DNA of 64,000 nucleotides from Pseudomonadota bacterium (lineage in GTDB: Bacteria; Pseudomonadota; Gammaproteobacteria; Xanthomonadales; Xanthomonadaceae): NCBI GenBank assembly GCA_018242425.1, contig JAFEBX010000003.1, forward strand, positions 1 to 64,000, given 5' to 3'. A program made the position numbers and the translations under genes. The notes under the pieces are model-generated. The model searched no databases, had not been told where the DNA came from, and was given only the letters and a program-made list of their open reading frames with translations. This document shows, in pieces, positions 51,104 to 58,488 of this stretch; the stretch's first letter is position 1, and each line of letters begins with the position of its first letter.

Positions 51104-51120
51104 TGGCATGGCGCCTGCTT
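51104..51120 (+). promoter_or_regulatory. sigma-54 promoter of pilin 1
   Basis: TGGCATGGCGCCTGCTT fits the -24/-12 consensus, with GG (51105-51106) and GC (51117-51118) separated by ten bases as required. Transcription would start near 51130, giving a leader of about 90 bases. Confidence 0.85.
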
Positions 51121-51219
51121 CACTCTTCCGGCACGTGTCCTGTCGTCTGGTTCCAAGGACTGGATCCCCCGCCCGGCGCACGTGATACGCGAAACTTCCA
51201 CTCCATGGGGATTATCCAA

Positions 51220-51567
51220 ATGAAGAAGCAGCAAGGTTTCACCCTGATCGAACTGATGATCGTCGTCGCGATCATCGCCATCCTGGCCGCCATCGCGCTG
51301 CCGGCCTACAACAACTACCGCATCAAGTCGGCTGAAGGCGCCTGCCAGGCAGAAGCCAAGGCTTACATGAACTCGGCCGTGGCTGCCGTGATGTCGAACA
51401 TGACGCCGGTTCCGGTGCCGCTGGCCAAGGCTTGCACCTCGCCTACCGCCGCTCTGACGGCTGCTGACGTGAGCAACAACTCGTCCATCACCTTCGGCCC
51501 CGCTGCCCCGGGCACGAAGAGCACCCATTGCGCCGCTGGTTCGGCCACCTGCTCGGCCCCGCGCTGA
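51220..51567 (+). CDS. pilA: Type IV major pilin (copy 1)
   Basis: A short type IVa pilin of 115 residues. The leader MKKQQG is cut by PilD before the N-methylated Phe; the mature N-terminus is [20 protein letters not shown] with the conserved Glu5. Four cysteines follow (GACQAE, KACTSP, and a C-terminal pair [10 protein letters not shown]). The mature protein is ~109 residues, shorter than the common ~145. Only the first ~36 residues match pilin 2 almost exactly; the rest differs. Transcription from a sigma-54 promoter is ended by the terminator at 51600-51629. Confidence 0.95.
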   Translation: MKKQQGFTLIELMIVVAIIAILAAIALPAYNNYRIKSAEGACQAEAKAYMNSAVAAVMSNMTPVPVPLAKACTSPTAALTAADVSNNSSITFGPAAPGTKSTHCAAGSATCSAPR

Positions 51568-51599
51568 GCCAAGATTTCGCCGGCATCGCTGGTGAATCA

Positions 51600-51629
51600 A
51601 AAAGCCCCTCGCAGAGGGGCTTTTTTTAT
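51600..51629 (+). terminator. rho-independent terminator between the pilin genes
   Basis: AAGCCCCTC-GCA-GAGGGGCTT gives a nine-base-pair stem followed by TTTTT(AT). It lies about 35 bases after the pilin 1 stop codon and just before the second sigma-54 promoter. Confidence 0.9.
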
Positions 51630-51647
51630 TTGCGCAAAGCCGGCCAT

Positions 51648-51664
51648 TGGCACGCACTTTGCTT
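51648..51664 (+). promoter_or_regulatory. sigma-54 promoter of pilin 2
   Basis: TGGCACGCACTTTGCTT is a near-perfect match to the -24/-12 consensus (TGGCACG-N4-TTGCW), with GG (51649-51650) and GC (51661-51662) ten bases apart. Transcription would start near 51673, 30 bases before the pilin 2 ATG, which has GGGGGAA as ribosome binding site. Confidence 0.92.
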
Positions 51665-51702
51665 TATCCCCATAGCAGCAATTCCTTGGGGGAATCGACG
51701 AC

Positions 51703-52035
51703 ATGTCCAAGACCGAAAGCGGCTTTACGCTCATCGAACTGATGATCGTGGTTGCGATCATTGCCATTCTGGCCGCCATCGCGCTGCCGGCCTACAACAA
51801 TTACCGCATCAAGTCGGCCAACAACGCCTGCCTGATGGAAATGAAGAACTACGCCAACTTCTCCCTTGCTGCCTTGTACAACAGCAGCACGCCTGCGGCA
51901 CCGCCACAAAAGGCCTGCAGCACCGCCGACACCGCAACCAATTTCAGTACTCCCATCACGGGCACCCCGCATCAGCCGGGGAACAAGCAAACGACCTGCA
52001 GCATGCAGACCGGGAACTGCACTGTCGCCCCCTGA
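51703..52035 (+). CDS. pilA: Type IV pilin (copy 2)
   Basis: A second short pilin of 110 residues. The leader MSKTESG is cleaved before [20 protein letters not shown], identical to pilin 1 through [12 protein letters not shown]. After that the two diverge, but all four cysteine positions are kept ([23 protein letters not shown]). The C-terminal half is rich in Ser, Thr and Pro (e.g. [22 protein letters not shown]), which could be O-glycosylated. It has its own sigma-54 promoter. Confidence 0.94.
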   Translation: MSKTESGFTLIELMIVVAIIAILAAIALPAYNNYRIKSANNACLMEMKNYANFSLAALYNSSTPAAPPQKACSTADTATNFSTPITGTPHQPGNKQTTCSMQTGNCTVAP

Positions 52036-52107
52036 GCGGATCCCCCCAGGCCCGATCGGTTCACCTCGAAGGCATGCCCTGCATGAGCATGGGTATCCCA
52101 GAGGCTG

Positions 52108-52134
52108 AGCGACCACGATAATCATGTGGTCGCT
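52108..52134 (+). other. hairpin between pilin 2 and the GT-C-like gene
   Basis: AGCGACCAC (52108-52116) and GTGGTCGCT (52126-52134) form a perfect nine-base-pair stem with the loop GATAATCAT. It could terminate or attenuate transcription from the pilin 2 promoter, although only TAATCATTTG follows. An in-frame upstream ATG (52124) falls inside the hairpin, favouring translation from 52157. Confidence 0.5.
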
Positions 52135-52156
52135 TAATCATTTGCATCCACCCCCC

Positions 52157-54010
52157 ATGACCCTGTCGATTCGTTGGTTTCTGTTGGCCAGCCTGATTTG
52201 TGGCGCGCTGGCCAGCTTGTTGTTTCTACCCGGCCTGCATGGCGGGTTCGTTTTCGACGATGGGGCAAACATCGTCGACAACCCGGCAGTGCACTTGCAG
52301 AGCGTGGATGCCGCCTCGCTGTACGCCGCGGCATTCGGCCCGCAGCCCGGTGGCGTCACGCGCGTACTCCCAACGCTCAGCCTCGCCCTCGACTATTGGC
52401 GCGGAGGCCTTGATCCCACGGTATTCAAGGCTACCAACATCGCCATCCATGCATTGACCACGATCGTACTTGCCTGGTTCTTCCGGGCATTGCTGCTGGC
52501 AGCAGGCGTGCGCATCGCACGCGCGCAATGGGCAGGCCTTGCACTGGCTTTGGCCTGGGCAGTTCATCCCCTGCAGGCGTCTTCGGTGCTGTACGTAGTA
52601 CAACGCATGCAGACCATGTCCACGCTGTTCCTGCTGCTGGCGTTGCTGGCATACCTGGGAGCACGGCAGGCCCAGATCAAAGGAAACTCCGGTCGCACGG
52701 GATTGATGTTGACCGGATTGTTGTGGGCGCTTGCATTCGCATGCAAGGAAGATGCAATCATCCTGCCTGCCTACATGCTCGCCCTTGAGCTCACCGTACT
52801 GCGCTTTCAGGCAGCCAGCCCGGAAGTCGGGCGATTGCTGCGCAAGGGCTACCTCTACGCGACCGTAGCCGGGGCCGCGCTCTATCTGCTGGTGGTCGTG
52901 CCGCATTTCTGGCATTCGGATGCCTATCCCGGCCGCGACTTTTCCAGTTCCGAGCGCCTGCTGACGCAAGGCCGGGTGCTGTGCATGTACCTGTGGGAGA
53001 TCCTGCTTCCCCTCCCCTCGCACATGCCGTTCTATTACGACTGGCTCCAGCCGTCACGTGGACTGTTTCAACCCTGGACCACCCTGCCATCGATCCTGCT
53101 GGTGGTTTCGTTGTTGATCGTTACCTGGCGCTTGCGTATTCAAAGGCCGCTGCTGGCACTGGGCATATTGCTTTTTTTCGCCGGCCATTTCGTAACCAGC
53201 AACGTCATCGGCCTCGAGCTCGCATTCGAACATAGAAATCATTTCCCGCTCATTGGCATAGTCCTCGCTGTTGGGGACCTGTTGGTGCTGGTCGGGCAGC
53301 GCATGCGCATTCGCCCGGCGGCTGGTGTGGCGGCATGCGTTCTTTTGCTGGGGTTGCTTGCCGGCGCCACCACCGTTCGTGTTCGGACGTGGAGCAACCC
53401 ATTGACACTTGCGCGTGCCAGCACCGAGTTGGCTCCCCACTCCGCGCGCGCCTGGAATTCAATGTGTCTGTATTACTACAAGCTTGGTGGCGGGAAAGAC
53501 CCGGCAAACCCCTACCTCGACAAGGCGATCGATATTTGCGGGAAGGGCGCGGCCGCCGCGCCATACTCCGTTACCAGCCTGGTCAACCTGATTGTTTTCA
53601 AAACAAAACGCGGCAGCGTCACCCAATCGGATTGGAACGACCTTCTCGAACGACTTCAACGAGTCAATTTGGGACCGGAAAACATGCGAACAACCTCGGT
53701 CCTCATGTACAACGTCAGTGAGGGCGTCGCCCTGAATGAAGACGGAGTGCTTGAAAGCCTCGATATCATTTCCAACCGGGCCGTGTTGGGAATGAACGAA
53801 TTGTCCTCGATCGGTTATTTCGTGCTCGGCCAGACCCGCCAACCAGAACGTGCATATGCCTACTTTGCGCGAGCCGTGGAACAGGCCCCGCCGGGCGATG
53901 CATTCCCTGGAAAAATTGCTGCCGACATGAGATCACGCGGTCGACAGGAGTGGGCCGCGAAGTTGGAAGCCGTTGCCAACGCCAGTCGGAAAAAACAAGC
54001 CGTTCGCTGA
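52157..54010 (+). CDS. GT-C-like membrane glycosyltransferase with TPR-like C-terminus
   Basis: An integral membrane protein of 617 residues. The first periplasmic loop has GGFVFDDGANIVDNPAV, the paired-aspartate motif typical of PMT/TMTC-like GT-C enzymes. Also TMTC-like are HPLQASSVLYVVQRMQTMS and FACKEDAIILPAYML. About ten hydrophobic segments (to ~residue 430) precede a soluble TPR-like region (~440-610, ARAWNSMCLYYYKLGGG). Immediately after the pilins, it may transfer a lipid-linked sugar to a pilin, but that is inference. Start 52157 is preferred; no clear SD is seen. Confidence 0.75.
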   Translation: MTLSIRWFLLASLICGALASLLFLPGLHGGFVFDDGANIVDNPAVHLQSVDAASLYAAAFGPQPGGVTRVLPTLSLALDYWRGGLDPTVFKATNIAIHALTTIVLAWFFRALLLAAGVRIARAQWAGLALALAWAVHPLQASSVLYVVQRMQTMSTLFLLLALLAYLGARQAQIKGNSGRTGLMLTGLLWALAFACKEDAIILPAYMLALELTVLRFQAASPEVGRLLRKGYLYATVAGAALYLLVVVPHFWHSDAYPGRDFSSSERLLTQGRVLCMYLWEILLPLPSHMPFYYDWLQPSRGLFQPWTTLPSILLVVSLLIVTWRLRIQRPLLALGILLFFAGHFVTSNVIGLELAFEHRNHFPLIGIVLAVGDLLVLVGQRMRIRPAAGVAACVLLLGLLAGATTVRVRTWSNPLTLARASTELAPHSARAWNSMCLYYYKLGGGKDPANPYLDKAIDICGKGAAAAPYSVTSLVNLIVFKTKRGSVTQSDWNDLLERLQRVNLGPENMRTTSVLMYNVSEGVALNEDGVLESLDIISNRAVLGMNELSSIGYFVLGQTRQPERAYAYFARAVEQAPPGDAFPGKIAADMRSRGRQEWAAKLEAVANASRKKQAVR

Positions 54011-54023
54011 TGACAGCCCGCCA

Positions 54024-54662
54024 TCAAGAACCACTCGCCCGCCTGTAAACCATAAACCTCGTATACCCCCCCTCTCCTTGCTCGACGGGCGGCGGTAACA
54101 TCGCCTCGACTTCCACCAACCTGGTGAAGCCGGGAAAGCGCGCGCGAATATCCGTCTCCACGGGGCGATGGCGCACGTGACGAAGCGTGCGCGGCGCATC
54201 GGCGACTGAAGTCGCATAGACGACGACAAAGCGCCGGCCTGCTGCAAACAGCCGGTCCAGGTAGTCGAAATACACTTCATCCTCGACCAAATGGAAAAGT
54301 ACATCGAGTGACAGCGCAAGATCCGCATCTTCCCCGGTGTAGTCGTCCAGCAATGCGAACCGCTTGCCGGGATCTCCCCCGAAACGCTGGCGGCACCATG
54401 CAATGGCTTCCTCGCTGATGTCCAATCCCAGGTAGGCAGGGTATTGCGCCAACTCCAGTTGGCGCCCGTCCCCGCAACCGAATTCGATGACGTCGGCCAC
54501 TCCATGCGCACGCACGAAATCATTCAAGACCTGCGCCTTGTATTCCGCGGCGATGCCGCCCGATCCGGCACCGGAATCACCGCCCAAGCGGTAGCGTTGT
54601 CGCCAATAATTGCTCGAACCGCGGAAACCCAGCAGCGGCAACCATTTTGCGAGCCATTTCAT
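54024..54662 (-). CDS. Class I SAM-dependent methyltransferase
   Basis: A cytosolic protein of 212 residues. The SAM-binding motif I is VIEFGCGDGRQLEL; YLGLDISEEAIAWC follows as motif post-I and LALSLDVLFHLVEDEVYFDY as motif II/III. It is the last gene of a leftward operon: its start overlaps the stop of the membrane-protein gene by four bases (ATGA). The substrate is unknown; a sugar or lipid-linked glycan is possible from the context. Confidence 0.85.
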   Translation of the reverse strand: MKWLAKWLPLLGFRGSSNYWRQRYRLGGDSGAGSGGIAAEYKAQVLNDFVRAHGVADVIEFGCGDGRQLELAQYPAYLGLDISEEAIAWCRQRFGGDPGKRFALLDDYTGEDADLALSLDVLFHLVEDEVYFDYLDRLFAAGRRFVVVYATSVADAPRTLRHVRHRPVETDIRARFPGFTRLVEVEAMLPPPVEQGEGGYTRFMVYRRASGS

Positions 54663-55564
54663 ACCCTGTTTCCCTCTGTGTTTTTCATGCGTTTCCCGGA
54701 CAGGACCGCGACACTGCCAGCCCCCATATCGAGCAAGGTGTTGAGTATGCGCAGTAATGCCGTGATGAAAATCGCCTGCTCCGTGCCAATCCAACGCGAC
54801 GCCAACCCCACCAATGCAGCCTCCCGTACCCCGATGCCCCCCGGCGCGAAAATCGCGAGCATGCCGGCTGCGACTGCAAGCAGGAATGCCCCCGCCACAC
54901 CCGAGGCCGCATAACCATCCACCCCGTACAGTTCACATGCCAACAAAATGACCAGCGCCGCCCATGCCAACTGTTGGATCAACTGCATCGATGCTGCAAT
55001 CAACAGTTTCCGCCATGGAAACCGCAGGGAAAGAATTTCATGCCGGCGCAGCCATGGTAGCCATGCCGTGGAGTGACGCAGCAACCATAATCCCAGGATG
55101 GCAATCAAAGGCAATGGAATTACAAGGCATGCCCATGCCAGGTCGCGCAGGACGGCGGTCGCATAAAGCACGCCCCCCACGGCAATCGACATGGCGACGG
55201 CCACCATTTGTTCGGCAAGTCCGGCCCAGAGCAAGCGGTGGCGCGGCGCCCCCGCATGGTCGTACATGCGAGCAAGGAAACCGAACACCCCACCCGGCAC
55301 GTATTTCCCCACTAGCAGCAACCCGAGTTGCCGCGCGCTCATTCGCCAGCCGGGATCGTGCCCGGTACAGGCCAGCAAATACTGGCGCCAGGCCAATACC
55401 GCAAATAGCCACCCGGCAACCAGCAACGATCCGGCCATCAGCCAACCTACCGGGCTGATTCGAACAAAAGCATCTCCTGCCAGCGCGCGCGCGCGCCACA
55501 ATGCATACAAACACAGCAACAGGCCGAGCCACAGCACGATGCGCTTGAGCCAGGCCTTGATCAC
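54659..55564 (-). CDS. LPG-synthase-type/AglD-like membrane protein (UPF0104)
   Basis: An integral membrane protein of 301 residues with about eight hydrophobic segments. The motifs VGKYVPGGVFGFLARMY and FAPGGIGVREAALVGLA are the hallmarks of the lysylphosphatidylglycerol synthase transmembrane (UPF0104) family. It has no soluble synthase domain, so it is more likely a flippase-like or lipid-handling protein, as seen in glycan loci. GTG 55564 overlaps the upstream gene's stop (GTGA); GTG 55585 is an alternative. Confidence 0.78.
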   Translation of the reverse strand: MIKAWLKRIVLWLGLLLCLYALWRARALAGDAFVRISPVGWLMAGSLLVAGWLFAVLAWRQYLLACTGHDPGWRMSARQLGLLLVGKYVPGGVFGFLARMYDHAGAPRHRLLWAGLAEQMVAVAMSIAVGGVLYATAVLRDLAWACLVIPLPLIAILGLWLLRHSTAWLPWLRRHEILSLRFPWRKLLIAASMQLIQQLAWAALVILLACELYGVDGYAASGVAGAFLLAVAAGMLAIFAPGGIGVREAALVGLASRWIGTEQAIFITALLRILNTLLDMGAGSVAVLSGKRMKNTEGNRV

Positions 55565-56784
55565 TTCGACGTGATCCCCATGCACGATCCGAGCAGCCGC
55601 GCATATTCATCCGCGACATTCTTCCAGTCGAATCGTTCGCCAATCGCCTTCCGCAGAAGTGCTGCGCGGGCATTCGTTTCGATGGGATCGCCCAGCATCT
55701 TGATGATGCGATTCGACAAATCCGTCGCGTCCAGGGGATCAACCGCCATGTCATCGAAGTCGTCGCCCAAAACCTCCGCCAGCGCGGGCACGTTGCCCGC
55801 CAGAATCGGGCAGCCGCAGCCAATCGCTTCGACCAGGACCAAGCCAAGCCCTTCTTCGTCGCCGGATTTCGCGCGTATGAACGGCGCAACGAACAATGCC
55901 GCATGGTGATACAGGGCCGGAAGTCCGGCCTGCGGCACCGCCCCGAGGAAACGCACGCTTGATCCCAGTCGCAACGCCTCTGCCTGCGCCTTGAGCCTGC
56001 CATCCTCCGGCCCAAAACCTGCGATGGTCAGCGTTGCGTCGGGCAGGCTGCGCAACACCATCGGCATTGCGTCCAGCAAATGCCGAAGCCCCTTCTTCTC
56101 GACAAGGCGTCCGACGAACAGGAGCTCCCGGGCCGATCGTGACTCCGCCCCGGAAGCACTGAAACGCTCTTGCATGTCCACGCCCATGGGCAGCACCGAT
56201 ATTTTCGCCGTGCCCACGCCCAGCGCGCGCAACTTGTCTTTCATCGCCCCACTGACGACGGTCACCGCCGCCGCTCGATTTGCGACAAGGCGCTTCAACC
56301 GGTTCAGCACGCCACCTTGCACTGCATGGAGGTCCGCACCATGCGACGTAACAAGATATGGAATATTTGTGCCGGGCATCAACTGCAACAGCGCGGCAAC
56401 AACCCCCTGCGGCACCAGCCAATGGGCGTGGATGATCCCGACTTTCTCGCGCCGGCAGATCCTCCATGCATGCCATGCCTGGGCCAACGCGAATCCTGGC
56501 GCCAGGAAATATTTCCAGCGATTCGCGCGCAGGTTCGCCACGATGCCGCCGTCATTGACAAGTGTTTCCCAGCTTCGCGGTGCATAGCGATAGCGGATGA
56601 TTTCCACGCCATCAAGGATTTCCCGCTCCGATGCCCCGACAGCATGCGGACAAAGGACGATCACGCGGAAACGACCTGCGAGCCTTTTCGCCAACTCATG
56701 CACGAACCCCGGCTCATGATCGTCTTTCCATCTCGGGTAGGTGGATGCCAGCACCAGCAATGTCGATGGCTCGCGCGGCGTCAT
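55561..56784 (-). CDS. GT4 family glycosyltransferase
   Basis: A GT-B glycosyltransferase of 407 residues. N-terminal LLVLASTYPRWKDDHEPGFV and HAHWLVPQG are typical acceptor-domain landmarks. The C-terminal donor domain has ELLFVGRLVEKKGLRHLLDA and the E-x7-E motif in SGDEEGLGLVLVEAIGCGCP. It starts at ATG 56784, overlapping the next gene's stop by four bases (ATGA). The sugar is unknown; it probably builds a lipid-linked glycan. Confidence 0.9.
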   Translation of the reverse strand: MTPREPSTLLVLASTYPRWKDDHEPGFVHELAKRLAGRFRVIVLCPHAVGASEREILDGVEIIRYRYAPRSWETLVNDGGIVANLRANRWKYFLAPGFALAQAWHAWRICRREKVGIIHAHWLVPQGVVAALLQLMPGTNIPYLVTSHGADLHAVQGGVLNRLKRLVANRAAAVTVVSGAMKDKLRALGVGTAKISVLPMGVDMQERFSASGAESRSARELLFVGRLVEKKGLRHLLDAMPMVLRSLPDATLTIAGFGPEDGRLKAQAEALRLGSSVRFLGAVPQAGLPALYHHAALFVAPFIRAKSGDEEGLGLVLVEAIGCGCPILAGNVPALAEVLGDDFDDMAVDPLDATDLSNRIIKMLGDPIETNARAALLRKAIGERFDWKNVADEYARLLGSCMGITSK

Positions 56785-57512
56785 GCCCCCGGTTTCCTGG
56801 CCAGGATCCGATATCCAATCGACATCGCGTCCCATGATGGCCACAAACCCGCAACGATCCATGCGGTCAAGTTCACGACCGGAAACACGGCCATCAAGAC
56901 TGGAGCCGCCACCAGCAGGGCCAGGGGACGCCCGCGATGGAACGGGCCTGCCAGCCCCAGGCACAACGTCGTGGCCGCAGCGTGCAACGAGTGCCCCCTC
57001 GCCTCGATGGACTCCGGGTCCAAACCTGCCTGCTTCAAGCCTCTTGCCCAGCCATGCCGCGTCCAGCGCTGGTAGTCGTGTGGCGCGTCATGGATCGGGT
57101 AGAAAAATGGCATGGTGAATTCAGCCACGCCGCCGGGCGCCAGCACCCTTGCAACTTCTGCCAGCAGGTCATCTGGCCGGCTCACGTGCTCCATGACTTC
57201 ATAACACGCGACCGCATCGATACTTTCGTCCGCAATCGGCATGCAGCATGCATCGGCGTATACATGGGGTCGCGTGCCATACAGCCCCATTGCCGTGACC
57301 GGATAATCGACCGAAATATAGTGCGCGCCTTCGTGCAACCGGGAAGCGAGCCAGCCATCGGCAGCACCTATGTCAAGCACTCGCCCCCGGCACTCCCGGA
57401 TGCTCGCATCCACGGCCCTTGATGGCATCAACCATTGTGGATGAAACGGCGTACGTCGCAGCCACGAAGCGATGCCGCTTGCTGCTATCCCAGCCTCACG
57501 ATCCACGGCCAT
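56781..57512 (-). CDS. Class I SAM-dependent methyltransferase
   Basis: A methyltransferase of 243 residues with motif I GRVLDIGAADGWLASRL, acidic residue in YISVDYP, and motif VACYEVMEHVSRPDDLLAEV. Near the C-terminus it has two hydrophobic segments (LALLVAAPVLMAVFPVVNLT and around AWIVAGLW) that may contact the membrane, an unusual addition. It overlaps the upstream GT2 gene by 17 bases and the downstream GT4 gene by four. Confidence 0.85.
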   Translation of the reverse strand: MAVDREAGIAASGIASWLRRTPFHPQWLMPSRAVDASIRECRGRVLDIGAADGWLASRLHEGAHYISVDYPVTAMGLYGTRPHVYADACCMPIADESIDAVACYEVMEHVSRPDDLLAEVARVLAPGGVAEFTMPFFYPIHDAPHDYQRWTRHGWARGLKQAGLDPESIEARGHSLHAAATTLCLGLAGPFHRGRPLALLVAAPVLMAVFPVVNLTAWIVAGLWPSWDAMSIGYRILARKPGA

Positions 57513-58371
57513 TCGACTCGCGTGCCGCCAAATACGTCAGGTTGGTGATCTGCTCCGATATCAGGCCAATCAGAAAAATGATCACCGCCGCACTGAGCAA
57601 CAACATGCTCATGTTGGTGAAGCGCCCGCTTTCGTGGAATGTCCACGCATACCAGCCCAGTCCGGCAATGCCAAAGCAGGCGGCAACCGGCGCAAACAAC
57701 TTCAACGGCGAATACAGCGTGGCGATCTTGAAGATGATCAGCAAAAAGCGGATGCCATCCTTGACCGGGCGGATATGGCTGCTGGTCCCCACGCGCTTCG
57801 CCACCGGGATCGCCACATAGGCCACCGGATAGGCGCTGCGGAAGAAAGCCATCGTGCTGGTCGTTGGATAACTGAACCCGTTCGGGAGCAGGTGGAGGAA
57901 CTCCATGAACTTGCCGGCGCGCGCTGCGCGGAATCCGGAAGTCAGGTCGAGGATGCTGTGGCCTGTCATCCAGCTTGCCAGGCGGTTGTAGAGAGCATTG
58001 GCCAGCCCCCGCCCGGCATTGGCCTGCCCGCTGCCGTCACGCGCCCCCACCACCATGTCGTAGCCGGCATCCAGCTGGTCCAGCAACGTCTGGATATGCG
58101 CCGGATCGTGCTGGCCATCCGCGTCCATGAAAACCAGGGTGTCGCCCGACGCTGCGCGCGCACCACGCTTGATGGCGGCCCCATTGCCCATCGAATACGG
58201 CGAGGACAGCACCATTGCACCAAATTCGCTCGCCACCGCCGCCGTCTGGTCCGTGGAACCATCATCGACCACGATCACCTCGGCCTCCGGCCAGCGTGCC
58301 CGCAACGCGGGTAATGCCTTGGCCAGGCCGGCTTCCTCGTTCTTGGCCGGCAGGATGATCGACAACCGCAT
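57496..58371 (-). CDS. Polyprenyl-phosphate-type GT2 glycosyltransferase
   Basis: A GT-A glycosyltransferase of the DPM1/GtrB type, 291 residues. MRLSIILPAKNEEAGL opens the domain, with VVDDGSTDQT and the metal-binding DADGQHDP. The C-terminus has two transmembrane helices (LFAPVAACFGIAGLGWYAW and MSMLLLSAAVIIFLIGLI). Such enzymes load a sugar on polyprenyl phosphate, a donor that GT-C enzymes use. It heads the leftward operon and is divergent from pilB (117-base gap). Confidence 0.9.
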   Translation of the reverse strand: MRLSIILPAKNEEAGLAKALPALRARWPEAEVIVVDDGSTDQTAAVASEFGAMVLSSPYSMGNGAAIKRGARAASGDTLVFMDADGQHDPAHIQTLLDQLDAGYDMVVGARDGSGQANAGRGLANALYNRLASWMTGHSILDLTSGFRAARAGKFMEFLHLLPNGFSYPTTSTMAFFRSAYPVAYVAIPVAKRVGTSSHIRPVKDGIRFLLIIFKIATLYSPLKLFAPVAACFGIAGLGWYAWTFHESGRFTNMSMLLLSAAVIIFLIGLISEQITNLTYLAARESNGRGS

Positions 58372-58488
58372 GCAGCATTTCCCCAGGGACCTGATCTTCA
58401 CGCGAGTTTACGGTACGGCCTGCCCCGATTCGCATCCGGCGGGCAGGTGCGTTAAATTTCCGGTAACGACCGGAGCCCCGCCCGCAGA

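Noticed and set aside
51240-51810. Direct repeat of about 90 bases at 51240-51330 and 51722-51810
   Set aside because: It is the conserved N-terminal coding part of the two pilin genes, not a mobile or repeat element.
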